Origin: an uncultured Flavobacteriaceae bacterium
Lineage (GTDB): Bacteria > Bacteroidota > Bacteroidia > Flavobacteriales > Flavobacteriaceae
Reading direction: 5' to 3'
Assembly: GCA_905182575.1 (NCBI GenBank)
Contig: CAJJCA010000019.1
Location: forward strand, 1 to 39,140
DNA: 39,140 nucleotides
Position numbers and translations under genes: made by a program. Of the stretch, positions 26,721 through 36,540 are shown in pieces. Position 1 is the stretch's first letter. The number at the start of each line of letters is the position of its first letter. The notes beneath the pieces are model-generated. The model did not search any database. It saw only the letters and a list, made by a program, of their open reading frames with translations, and had not been told where the DNA came from.

Positions 26721-26810
26721 AATACTACTTTAGGAATGTTTATTAATTTTAGTAGACTTCCGTTAGTCTTGGCCGATTTATTTTTAATTTGCATCTAATT
26801 ATTTTATAAA

Positions 26811-28094
26811 ATGGAGATTGTTTTATTGCTTATTTCAGCAGCGATTCTGTTGCTACTAATATTTCAGCTTTTTATAAAAAAGGAAGAAACAACTGATCCT
26901 ATTCCAGAGTTTCGGCAGCTGATTCAGCATGAATTCAATCAAAATCGAGAGGAGCTTGCTAAGAATTTTAGAGAAAATCGGATAGAATTTACTCAAAGTA
27001 TTGAAAGACTCAATGAGGCGCTAGGTAAAAAGGCCAAAGAGGATCGTGAGGAATTAAGGAATACGCTAAAAGATTTTCAAGAAGCTTTTTCCAAGAATGT
27101 CCACGCTTTCAATGAACTGCAAAAACAAAATTTCGCAAGTATGGGACTCAAGCAAGATGAGCTTGTTAAATCCACCGAATTGAAGTTGGAGAAAATGCGT
27201 CAAACGGTTGATGAGAAGTTACACAAAACGCTTGAAGATCGACTGGGTAAATCTTTTGAAGTTGTTACCCAACAATTGTTGAGAGTTCAGAAAGGTTTGG
27301 GAGAAATGCAAACTTTGGCCTCCGGAGTCGGTGACTTAAAAAAGGTTTTAAGTAATGTTAAAACCAGTGGTGTTTTGGGTGAAATTCAATTGGGAAATAT
27401 ATTAGAACAAGTTTTGGCCCCTGAACAATATGCTGCCAATGTAAAAACTAAAAAAGGTTCAGATGCTTTGGTTGAATTTGCCATTAAGATGCCGGGTCGG
27501 AACACTGAAGAAGGCGCGGTTTACCTTCCAATAGATGCGAAGTTTCCTCAAGAAGATTATCTAAGACTACAAACGGCCTATGAGAATGCGGATGTATTAG
27601 CAATTGAAACTTCTTTAAGAGACTTGCTCAATACCATCAAGAAATTTGCTAGAGACATTTCTCAAAAATACATTGATCCCCCACACACAACAGACTTTGG
27701 AATTATGTTTCTGCCTTTCGAAGGACTTTATGCAGAGGTAACGCGTCACCCAGCATTGATTGCTCTGTTACAAAGAGAGTATAAGATAATTATCACTGGT
27801 CCAACAACATTGGCCGCCATGCTCAATAGCCTTCAGATGGGCTTTAAAACGCTTGCAATTCAAAAGCGGAGCAGTGAGGTCTGGGAAATTTTGGCGAGTG
27901 TAAAAAAGGAATTTTCGACTTTTGGAGAAGTGCTAGAAAAAGCGCAAAAGAAAATCAACGAAGCAGATCAAGAGCTAAACAAGTTGGTGACAACAAGAAC
28001 TAAAATGATGTTATCCAAACTGCGTAAAGTGGAGCAAATAGAGTCCATAAAACCAGACGAAATTGATGAAGAAGATTTGCTAAAGCTGGATTAA
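26811..28094 (+). CDS. rmuC: DNA recombination protein RmuC homologue
   Basis: 427 residues, intact: N-terminal TM anchor (2-22), long coiled coil (about 30-175, rich in Glu/Lys heptads), then the RmuC domain at about 190-390 with SGVLGEIQLGNILEQVL, VEFAIKMPGR, YLPIDAKFPQEDYLRL, IDPPHTTDFGIMFLPFEGLYAEV, TGPTTLAAMLNSLQMGFKTL. The domain is related to restriction-endonuclease-like folds and limits inversions at short repeats in E. coli. The stop is one base from the stop of the convergent cytochrome gene. Confidence 0.94.
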   Translation: MEIVLLLISAAILLLLIFQLFIKKEETTDPIPEFRQLIQHEFNQNREELAKNFRENRIEFTQSIERLNEALGKKAKEDREELRNTLKDFQEAFSKNVHAFNELQKQNFASMGLKQDELVKSTELKLEKMRQTVDEKLHKTLEDRLGKSFEVVTQQLLRVQKGLGEMQTLASGVGDLKKVLSNVKTSGVLGEIQLGNILEQVLAPEQYAANVKTKKGSDALVEFAIKMPGRNTEEGAVYLPIDAKFPQEDYLRLQTAYENADVLAIETSLRDLLNTIKKFARDISQKYIDPPHTTDFGIMFLPFEGLYAEVTRHPALIALLQREYKIIITGPTTLAAMLNSLQMGFKTLAIQKRSSEVWEILASVKKEFSTFGEVLEKAQKKINEADQELNKLVTTRTKMMLSKLRKVEQIESIKPDEIDEEDLLKLD

Positions 28095-28095
28095 A

Positions 28096-29458
28096 TTAAT
28101 AACCGACCATCACCTCAATATTTGGGTACTGAGCAGTAAATTGTGCAACTCCTTTTTTAGTTACCCGCGTTTTCCAAAGGAATAGTTTTTTTAGTCCTTT
28201 CATTTTAGAAAACACTTCAAAAGATGCATCTGTTATCCGGGTTCCATAAAGGTTCAATTCTGATAAGTTATCTAGACCTTCCAGAAATGCGACCCCCCTT
28301 ATTACTGATAAAATTTTTCTGAATTTTTAATCGAGTTAGATTTTTTAAGTTGGGTAAATAAGCCATTTCATCGTCACTTAACTTAGAATCTATAATGGAC
28401 AACCAAACAACATGCTCCTTTATTTTATCTAATGATTTAAGATTTTCTTTTGTTATGTTTTCCCCCATGAACTTGAGATCTAAAACAGCGTTTTTATTAG
28501 ACAGAAATCGGAACTCAAAATTTTCATTTTCTAAATAAATTAAATCGTTTTCTGAGAGATCTTCCAAAACTAAGGTTTCAAGAAAAGGCTTTTCGCGAAT
28601 ATCCACTTCGTATAGGTGGAGGAGTAATTTCTGAATTTTAGCATCTTCTCTAAACGACGTGATGGGTTGCTCAAGTTTAGCGCCTTCTTCTATCCACCAC
28701 TCGAGAATTTTGGTTTGATCGAAAGAAAGCGGTATTCCTGTTGGCGGCATAAACTTTTCATTTCTTTGGGACATAACAACCCGACTGAAAATCGAACTCT
28801 TGTAGGCATTTCCTTTCGATATTCCAGTTTCATTTTCGCCACCTTTTACCAGCAACTCAAAAACCGTCATATTCAACCCTCCAGAAGTGTTCTCATCATT
28901 GTGACAGGCCATGCATTTATCTTCTAAAAAGGGATGAATCAAGTCTTCATAAACAAAAAGAGAATCAATAGATCGCGATGAGATGGTGCTTATTTCTTCA
29001 TAATCATCTCCAAGTTTTTCTTTAATTATTTCGGGGAGATTTTCAGTTAAATAATCTTCTCCATGGGTCATCGAACCACCATAATGTCCAGTAACAGTCA
29101 ACAGTGTGATTACAATAACATTTCTAAACCGAGAGAGGAAAGTGTTTGTGGGAAGATTTAATGATTTATAGACCCAAACGAGAAAACAAACAACGACAAA
29201 TAGAATTCCACTCCAACGATGAATATCGATTTGAGATTCAAAATAATAACCATTGTCTCCAAGAAACCATCCAAACAAGGAAGCAATTAAACTGCTTATA
29301 AAAGTGAAAAGCCAGCCCAAAGAGATCATTCTGTTTTGGATAATACTTTTTGAATCAGCAAAAAACTCAAAAATCATTGTGAGTAAAACAAATCCGATGG
29401 GAAGATGAACAACAAGTGGATGAAGGCTGCCTAAAAAATTTAATAAATCGTAAAACAT
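28096..29458 (-). CDS. DUF2231 / c-type cytochrome / leucine-rich-repeat membrane protein, one frameshift
   Basis: Order: N-terminal membrane domain of about four TM helices (DUF2231-like, LHPLVVHLPIGFVLLTMIFEF) at residues 8-130; a c-type haem site CMACHNDENTSGG; EKFMPPTGIPLSFDQTKILEWWIEEGA as in planctomycete-type cytochrome domains; then LRR-like units ending the protein. The frame breaks at a G6 run at about 28300. With G5 the text continues KGVAFLEGLDNLSELNLYG, ITDASFEVFSKMKGLKKLFLW and stops at 28096 (length 3n+1, ~453 residues). It is the third gene of an operon, 9 bp after the DUF1501 gene. Likely an inner-membrane cytochrome linked to the exported PSD1 and DUF1501 partners. Confidence 0.82.
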
Positions 29459-29467
29459 ATAAACTTA

Positions 29468-30928
29468 TTAAGAAAGAATTTCATTAACAACATTTCCACT
29501 AACATCGGTCAGGCGGTACCTTCTGCCTTGAAATTTAAAAGTGAGTTTTTCGTGGTCAATGCCCAACAGGTGCATCAATGTTGCCTGAAAGTCGTGTACA
29601 TGTACAGGTCTTTCAGTAATATTATATCCGAATTCATCAGTAGCTCCCAGCGTAATTCCTTTTTTAATTCCTGCACCTGCCATAAAAATAGTAAAACACC
29701 TTGGGTGATGATCTCTGCCATAGTCGTCAGGTTTCAATAAACCCTGAGAGTAATTTGTTCTTCCAAATTCTCCTCCCCAGACCACTAAAGTGTCTTCCAA
29801 AAGACCTCTTTGTTTTAAGTCTTTAATCAACCCTGCAGTTGCTTGATCAACTTCCCTAGATTTATTACGAATACTTTTAGGCAAGGTGCCATGCATGTCC
29901 CAACCTTGGTGATATAGCTGGATGAATTTAACATCTTTTTCTGCAAGTTTTCGCGCCATTAGACAATTGGCTGCAAAAGTACCAGGAGTTTTACTGTCTT
30001 TTCCATAAAGGTCAAAGATGTATTCTGGTTCATCTGATAAATCCATTACTTCAGGAACTGAAGTTTGCATTCTGAAAGCCATTTCATATTGAGACATACG
30101 AGCCAGAATTTCAGGATCACCAATATCGGCATGTTGAATTTGTTGAAGCTTGTTCAAATATTTAAGTTGTTCTTCTCTTATATTAGCTGAAACACCAGGT
30201 GGATTTTCTAAATATAAAACAGCATCTTTTCCAGCTCTAAACTGAACTCCTTGGTGTTCTGATGGTAAGAATCCATTCCCCCAGAGTTTAGAATATAGTG
30301 GTTGTCCAGTTTCTCCTTTTGTAATCAACACAACAAATTCAGGCAAGTTCTTGTTGTCAGATCCCAGACCATAGCTAAGCCATGAACCTATCGAAGGTCT
30401 TCCCGGTAGTTGCGATCCTGTTTGAATCAATGTCATCGCTGGATCATGATTAATCGCATCTGTATGCATTGATTTTATGAAGCACAATTCGTCAACGATT
30501 TTGGCAGTGTGCGGCATTAAATCACTCATCCAAGCCCCACTGTTTCCATGCTGCTTGAAATTAAAAAGCGATCCTGCCATTGGGAAAGAATTTTGTCCTG
30601 CTGACATTCCCGTCAGCCGCTGTTCTCCAATAATACTTTTTGGAACTTCTTGACCAAACATCTCATTGAGTTTTGGTTTGTAATCAAAAAGATCAAGTTG
30701 AGAGGGAGCGCCACTTTGAAATAAATAAATTACCCGTTTCGCTTTGGGTGCAAAATGTGGGAGTTTTTGTTTGTTGCTGTCTAAAAGATTAAGAAAGTTA
30801 CTGTTGCCATAGGCATCTGTTGGACTCATAAGGCTCCCCAAAGATAACGCCCCTAACCCTAATGAAGTTTTAGTTAAAAAATCTCTTCGGCTATAGTTTT
30901 TATCGGAATGGTCGTGATTACAATTCAT
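29468..30928 (-). CDS. DUF1501 family protein, Tat-exported
   Basis: 486 residues, intact. Tat signal SRRDFLTKTSLGLGALSLGSL, then the DUF1501 domain: KRVIYLFQSGAPSQLDLFDYKP, CFIKSMHTDAINHDPA, QTGSQLPGRPSIGSWLSYGLG, FIQLYHQGWDMHG, TLVVWGGEFGRTNYSQG, GRDHHPRCFTIFMAGAG. GRDHHP and GGEFGR are conserved in the planctomycete-type group. There is no T9SS domain, unlike the DUF1501 protein at 21416. It starts one base after the stop of the PSD1 gene, the standard PSD1-DUF1501 pairing. Function not experimentally settled; the sulfatase-like fold suggests hydrolysis of an ester. Confidence 0.92.
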   Translation of the reverse strand: MNCNHDHSDKNYSRRDFLTKTSLGLGALSLGSLMSPTDAYGNSNFLNLLDSNKQKLPHFAPKAKRVIYLFQSGAPSQLDLFDYKPKLNEMFGQEVPKSIIGEQRLTGMSAGQNSFPMAGSLFNFKQHGNSGAWMSDLMPHTAKIVDELCFIKSMHTDAINHDPAMTLIQTGSQLPGRPSIGSWLSYGLGSDNKNLPEFVVLITKGETGQPLYSKLWGNGFLPSEHQGVQFRAGKDAVLYLENPPGVSANIREEQLKYLNKLQQIQHADIGDPEILARMSQYEMAFRMQTSVPEVMDLSDEPEYIFDLYGKDSKTPGTFAANCLMARKLAEKDVKFIQLYHQGWDMHGTLPKSIRNKSREVDQATAGLIKDLKQRGLLEDTLVVWGGEFGRTNYSQGLLKPDDYGRDHHPRCFTIFMAGAGIKKGITLGATDEFGYNITERPVHVHDFQATLMHLLGIDHEKLTFKFQGRRYRLTDVSGNVVNEILS

Positions 30929-33900
30929 CTATCTTTTCGTGTATGTTTCATTGTGATTCAAAAGGGTATTGGCCACCAAAGTCATCGCCGCAGTTTTAGA
31001 AAGACTAAGCCCTCTGTTGTAGGGTGTTTCTCCTACATTAACCAATTTATATGCTTCTGAAGGTTTTGATTTATAATATTTAAGCTGAGAAGAATACATT
31101 TCTTTGAGAATTTCAACTTCTTCTTTTTCAGGGTGACGAGAAGTCGCTAGTCGGAAACCATAATCGATTTGTTCCTCAATTGTTTTTCCTGCTTCAAGAA
31201 GGATACGTTGCGCAAAAACTCTTGAAGCCTCAAAAAACTGAGGGTCATTGAGTAAAACCAAAGCTTGAAGTGGTGTGGACGTAGTTTGTCTTTTTATGGT
31301 ACAAACTTCTCTGGAAGTTGCATCAAAAGCCATCATGGAAGGTGGGGGGGAAGTTCTTCTTATAAAAGTATACAACCCACGGCGATACAAGTCTTCACCT
31401 TCCGATTCTTTATAATCAAGAAGAAACTGAGAGAAAGTATTTTTCTCTCTCCAAAGACCACTCGGTTGGTAAGGTTTTACGCTTTCTCCTCCAAATTTGT
31501 TATTGATCAAGCCACTCACTGAGAGAGCATTGTCTCTGATCATTTCAGCGGGTAAACGAGAACTATTTGCTCTGGACAAGTAAACATTTGTAGGGTCTAT
31601 TTCGGTTAAACGCTCATTACTTATTGATTGTTGTTGGTAAGTCTTTGACAGCGCCATTTTCTTAATTAATTTCCTAACATCCCATTTGTTTTCAACAAAA
31701 TCAATCGCAAGCCAATCTAAAAGTTGTGGATGAGAAGGCATGGAGCCTTGTACACCAAAATCAGTTGGAGTGCTCACCAAACCTTGCCCAAACATCATGA
31801 GCCAAAATCGATTTACGGTAACTCTTGCAGTCAATGGATTTTCTTTATCAAAAAGCCATTGGCTCAATCCCAGCCTGTTTTTAGGAAGGCCTTTTTTCAT
31901 CGGAGGAAGCACATGTGGCACTTTGGTCTCCACCGGAAAAGCAGGGGAGGTATAATCGCCTCTATTATAAAGGTAAGTCGTTCTGGGTTTTTCCATCTCC
32001 TCCATCACCATAACTTCTAAAACAGGAAAATATGCTTTTATGAATGCTTCCCTTTTTGTTTTTAAATCTTTTTCTAAAACTTTAATTTTAGCGTCAGAAT
32101 TTACCCAGTGATCTTTAATCAGCCTTTCATTGGGCTTTTCAATTTTGGATAAGGTGTTGTCATAGACCATTTTAACTTCAAGTGCAGTTAATTTATCTTT
32201 ATAAAATCTAAAATCATCCATTTTCCCTAAGAACAACCCGTTATCTCCTGTCGAAGCCTCTTTGGCTTTGCCAATCGTTAAAGGACGGGTTCTTTCTACT
32301 AATCCTTTTTGGAAAACTGGACTAACAGGCTTTATAGATTTATAAAGATTATTAATTATGGAATTGATAATTATTTTAGCACCATTTTTAAAAAGTTTTA
32401 TGCCATTGGATTTGCCACTTCCATCGTATGAAAAGGTTATTTGATTCCATTCATTAACTCGAATAGAATCTTCAGATTGAATGTGAATCATATTGGAAGG
32501 CATGACGTTGATCAGCCTTAAATTTAAAAAATTATTTTGATCGAGGTACAAATCCCAACCCCTCCACAATTCGTTTTTTCCACCAGCAGACCCCAGAATG
32601 GTTTGTGTGAAATTCGGCTTTTTTTGACTGGTATTGATCCAAATACTTGCAGCAAAGGCATCGTTCCATTCCAAATTAGGAATTAAGGTTTCTTTGATGA
32701 TTAATTGGTCATGATCATGCTTAAATTTTAAAGCATTTCCACTGATTCCCTCAACAACTTCAGGAGCTTCTGCCGCAGCTTTTATGTTTGAATTACCATC
32801 AATATAAATCTTTGGCTTCTTTCCAGTTTTTTCAAAAGGAAAGTGAGCGATTAATTTTTTATCGATAGATTTTTGGGAGGGTAATTCGTCCTTGTAGGCA
32901 TAAAAAGTTTCAAGATCTTTTTTGGTTAAAGAAATATTTTTTTCAATACTATTAATGTCTTTGTTAATCTGATCAATCTTACTTTGGGTTTCAGGGTCAG
33001 GGAGCGCTAAAAGAGGGCCGTAGTCTCCATCATCACCGGTCATTCCCAGTTCTCGTATGTTATTAAAAAATGAGGTAAGTTGATAGTAATCTTTTTGGGA
33101 AATGGGATCAAACTTATGATCATGACATTTTGCACAGGCCACGGTTAGCCCCAAGAAAGCAGTGCTAATGGTTTCTGTTCTGTCAAAAACGTAATTCAAA
33201 CGCCACTCTTCATCCACAACACCACCTTCGGCAGTCATGGGCGTATTTCTGTTAAACGCTGTTGCAAGCTTTTGGGTTGTTGTCGCATCGGGCAAAAGGT
33301 CTCCAGCGATTTGCCAAGTTACGAACTGGTCATAAGGCATGTTGGATTTGATTGCATCAATCACCCAATCTCGCCAAGGCCACATGGTTCTTGCTCCATC
33401 TGCGTGAAGACCATGGGAGTCTGCATAACGAGAGAGATCCATCCAGTCCACTGTCAATCTTTCTGCGTGAGCATCCGTGGAACAAGAGCCTGTCGATTAA
33501 TTTTTCGTAAGCATTTTCATCAGGATTTTCAACAAAACTATTAATCTCCTCAAGGGAAGGGGGAAGGCCTGTAAGGTCAAATGTTATCCTTCTTATCAAG
33601 GTTTCTTTTGAAGCTGGTGATGAAAAACCCAAACCTTTTTCATCAAGTTTAAGTTTTACAAATTGATCAATAGGATTTGTCAGTCCCGGAAATGCTTTAG
33701 AATCTAGATCTTTCTTTTTAGGAGGGATAAAAGACCAATGGTCTTTCCATTCCGCCCCTTGGTCTATCCATTTGAGTAGAATTGCTTTTTCTCGACTGTT
33801 GAGCGTAAGGTTTGAATCCGGATTAGGCATTATGACTGCAGGATCAGTACTCAAAATTCTGTGTGCGAGTTCACTGCTGTAGGTAGTACCAGGAGTAATA

Positions 33901-34148
33901 GCACGCTTTCCGCTATTTAATTTTGAAAACGCGATTGATTCTATGTCAAGTCTTAAACCTGCTTTTCGACTGTTTTCATCTGGTCCATGACAACTATAGC
34001 AACGGTCTGATAAAATGGGTTTGACATGGTAATTGAAATCAATGACTTCAGGAAGTTCTTCCTGAGCTGCAATAACCTCTGGAGGAACTTCAATTGTACA
34101 TGAAGCAAAAATCAAAAAGAAAAAATATATAGTAATAAATGATTTCAT
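30929..34148 (-). CDS. PSD1-type protein: cytochrome c + DUF1549 + LamG + DUF1553, one frameshift
   Basis: Lipoprotein signal (LIFASC). First haem site in SDRCYSCHGPDENSRKAGLR, with MPNPDSNLTLNSREKAILLKWIDQGAEW typical of PSCyt1. DUF1549 (PSCyt2) follows: HWSFIPPKK, LIRRITFDLTGLPPS, and across the break LLSTDAHAERL, WMDLSRYADSHG, second haem site CAKCHDHKFDP. Then a LamG/concanavalin-like domain (ASIWINTSQ, WNQITFSYDGSG, LGKMDDFRFY), then DUF1553 (PSD1): ENPLTARVTVNRFW, GLVSTPTDFG, SHPQLLDWLA, SKTYQQQS. The frame changes at about 33484; one extra T in LLST restores ~1072 residues (3n+1). First gene of the operon with DUF1501 and the DUF2231 cytochrome. Probably an exported carbohydrate-acting cytochrome; activity unproven. 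Confidence 0.9.
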
Positions 34149-34320
34149 TCCAAGCTTAAATTTATTTGTGTATAATATACAATTAATACGGATGAACTTT
34201 ATACTACCCTATCTTTTTTAGTATTTTTTCTGTGAATTGCTCCTGCATCGTGCTATATTTAGCTCAATTATTATGAACAAGCAGGAGTAAATTTTGATCA
34301 AAGTCTCCTAATATTTTTAA

Positions 34321-35540
34321 CTAAAAATCAGCCTTTACAAGTGAAGACTTAATATTTAAATACGACATAAGAAATTGATCACCAATAATTGCTTTGTCAG
34401 AGCGTGGATTATCCCTGTTGAAAACCTCTAGATCTTTGCGGTCTAAAACCTTAATAAAACTCTCATTGAGGGTACTTTTCCTGGAATATTTTTAAAGCTT
34501 AAATCAAGGTGTTTTTCAAAAAAAAGATAGGCCGCTTTTCTTTTAGAATAGCCGTAATCATGTTTTTCTAAAGCTAGGTGAACATTCTCTACATTTTCTG
34601 CTTTGCCATAAGCCTCATAAACTTTTTGTATGTAAGGAAATTCAACTTTATCTACGTTTCTTGTCCAGTCATCTCCATCAGAAATTAGTAATAATGGTCT
34701 GGGAGCTGCCAATGCAGCTATTTCTACATTATTGGTTTGATGAAATTCGCTCTTATGAATCGGCATTCCACTTTCACAAACACATCCTCCAAAGAAGTGA
34801 GCAGATACTTGAACAACAGGAATTGCGACCTTTATGCGTGGGTCGATGGCTGTTAAAATAAAAGTTTGAGTGCCACCACCCGAAGCACCTGTCATTCCAA
34901 TTTGCTCTTCGTCCACTTCTGGAAGAGCGGTTAAGTAATCTAAAACTCTCCTTACTGTTCCATGTTTGAAGTAACAATGCAATGGGCATTTTGTGATTAA
35001 TTTGATTGCTTTCTCCATAGCCGACCATTTCATCACTCAATCCACCGCACCCATTCTTGCCATAAAGGCACTCCTTATTTGGACATAATCAGTAAAGCGT
35101 TTGTTTGCAAGATGACCGTGAGGAGTCAATATGGCTGGGGATTTCCCTTCAGATTTCAAGGGACGGTATAGGTTTCCGGTGATATAAAAACCAGGAAAAC
35201 TTTCAATGGCAATGTTTTCCACACTATAGCCATCCATTATTTTTTTAGGAGAAATAATTGGATTAAAATTTCCTGAAATCTGAGGCATTTTATTCCATTG
35301 AATACCCTTTATAATGGTTTTTTTAATGATGTCGGCTCTTTCTTCCCACGAGAATTGATCGTTCCATTGGTTTGAAAACGTATCTAACATTTGTTTTCCT
35401 TCAGCCTCAGTCCAATGTTTACCTGTACACAAATCTGGGTTTTCCATGTAGATAAGTCCTTCTTCGGTTTGTACTTTCACTTGCTGCGAAAAGCCATGGA
35501 AACTCAAGGCCAATAGAAAAATTAGAATTTTTTTATTCAT
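34321..35540 (-). CDS. Secreted alpha/beta hydrolase, acetylxylan-esterase/DLH-like, three frameshifts
   Basis: Signal peptide ([15 protein letters not shown]) at 35540. The true protein threads three frames: [14 protein letters not shown] and [10 protein letters not shown] (to about 35040); [27 protein letters not shown] (about 35040-34955); [30 protein letters not shown] onward (GASGGG with the nucleophile Ser), [29 protein letters not shown] (catalytic Asp), [11 protein letters not shown] (catalytic His). A third break near 34465 leads to [16 protein letters not shown] and a natural stop at 34321. The motifs place it in an alpha/beta-hydrolase group related to acetyl-xylan esterases. It lies 173 bp upstream of the PSD1 gene on the same strand. 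Likely removes ester groups from a polysaccharide. Confidence 0.82.
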
Positions 35541-35547
35541 GATCTGA

Positions 35548-35864
35548 TTGTTTTATAACGAGGGGAATATTTTATCCAACTTCAAATATGTTTTTTCAAC
35601 CGGAGATTATATAGACTCTTTAAAAATTTCTGGTAATATTAAAAATGCTTTTAAAAGAGAGTCTGATAAATTTATTAGTACAATGTTATATCCAATAGAT
35701 GAAAATTACTCAGATTCTATAATTTATAATTCAATTAGAGCATAACGTAAAAAGATCCTGAGGAAGAATTGTTGGTTGTATATTTCACGCAACTTATACC
35801 GGCAAAAAATATTAATGATCATGGAAAGCTCAGAGCTCAAGTATACCATACATTAGTAGATTAA
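35548..35864 (+). pseudogene. Unrecognised gene fragment
   Basis: An open frame (35548-35745) reads YVFSTGDYIDSLKISGNI, then SDKFISTMLYPIDENYSDS; a second frame after about 35745 continues KDPEEELLVVYFTQLIPAKN to a stop at 35864. A single frame change joins them into ~105 residues. The start overlaps the upstream region of the divergent esterase, suggesting that only the C-terminal part of a gene remains here. No family recognised. Confidence 0.4.
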
Positions 35865-35876
35865 AAGCAAAGGCAT

Positions 35877-35913
35877 TAAAAAACCCTTTAAAACGTCTTT
35901 TGTCTTAAAGGGT
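35877..35913 (-). terminator. Minus-strand rho-independent terminator
   Basis: Perfect 9-bp stem ACCCTTTAA (35883-35891) / TTAAAGGGT (35905-35913); on the minus strand it is followed by a T6-7 tract (A run at 35877-35883). It lies directly after the putative tRNA 3' end, as in a tRNA gene transcribed leftward. Confidence 0.75.
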
Positions 35914-35919
35914 AATCTT

Positions 35920-35937
35920 AAAGTGGTACCTCCAGTA
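35920..35937 (-). repeat. Putative tRNA 3'-end fragment (second attachment site)
   Basis: Minus-strand reading CTGGAGGTACCACTTTA looks like the T-stem end, acceptor 3' strand (AGGTACC) and discriminator A of a Bacteroidetes tRNA, possibly tRNA-Phe. The T-loop sequence expected upstream is missing. With a terminator 7 bp downstream and phage-like DNA on the other side, it fits a tRNA end regenerated by integration of the right-hand element. The tRNA identity is uncertain. Confidence 0.4.
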
Positions 35938-35988
35938 CTAACACCATTGATTTAACTAACTAGACCTGAATATGTTATATCAATAGAC

Positions 35989-36056
35989 TTTACACAATGT
36001 GTAAAATTATATTCGTTTAGTTTATACATTGTGTAAAGAAATTTCTTCTGTGTAAA
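35989..36056. promoter_or_regulatory. Palindromic operator cluster at the element boundary
   Basis: A perfect 17-bp palindrome TTTACACAATGTGTAAA (35989-36005), a near-perfect one TTTATACATTGTGTAAA (36021-36037) exactly 32 bp later (three helical turns), and a third half-site TGTGTAAA (36049-36056). Regular spacing on one helix face is typical of cooperative repressor operators or recombination accessory sites. Confidence 0.65.
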
Positions 36057-36099
36057 GTTCGTAGAATAACTTAAACCTGAAAGTTTTTTTACTTATTTT

Positions 36100-36307
36100 C
36101 CAATATTTTTTTCGTTTTACCATTCAGGGTTATACTTATACTCAGATAGTAAGATTTATTGATTGTTGGTTTAATAAATTGTTTGAACTATTTAATGAGG
36201 GATTTGGTGGATTGACACCTTTATACCAAATCAGAAACGAAATCCAAAAGGAATCCGAAGACCTATCGTTGAGATACGATGAACTTGGAGGTGGGAAACC
36301 AAAGTAA
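36100..36307 (+). pseudogene. Unrecognised coding fragment, no start
   Basis: An open frame ending at TAA 36305-36307 reads GYTYTQIVRFIDCWFNKLFE, then TPLYQIRNEIQKESEDLSLR. It looks protein-like but lacks an ATG. An antisense frame (36387-36142) is also open; its composition (Ser/Asn/Tyr-rich, no motif) is less convincing. Family unknown. Confidence 0.3.
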
Positions 36308-36480
36308 TCTACATAGAGGATTGGTTGAGAGTAGGAATAGATTGAATAACTACCGTTGTGAACTCCCTTGGAAGTATCACGAAACATCTTAGGGAAAAAC
36401 TAAAAAGTTTCCTTAAGGTGGATTGTATCCTCTTTGGAAGTATAATTATAGTTATAGTTAGAAAAGTTTGAATAAGAAGT

Positions 36481-36530
36481 TAATAACCTCGAACTGATAA
36501 GTATATATAGTTAGAGGTTAATACATTTAA
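36481..36530 (+). promoter_or_regulatory. Inverted repeat around a -7-like box, upstream of the small basic gene
   Basis: TTAATAACCTC (36480-36490 region) and GAGGTTAATA (about 36513-36522) flank TAAGTATATATAGTTA, a -7-like stretch similar to the TCGTATATT boxes at 38541 and 38811. It lies about 20-45 bp before ATG 36541. Confidence 0.4.
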
Positions 36531-36540
36531 ATTAAACATT

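Noticed and set aside
8561-28094. Classical SusCD polysaccharide utilisation locus
   Set aside because: No TonB-dependent receptor or SusD-like lipoprotein is encoded anywhere in the window.
36142-36387. 81-codon minus-strand ORF
   Set aside because: Ser/Asn/Tyr/Pro-rich without motif; the plus-strand frame in the same place is more protein-like, though it also lacks a start.
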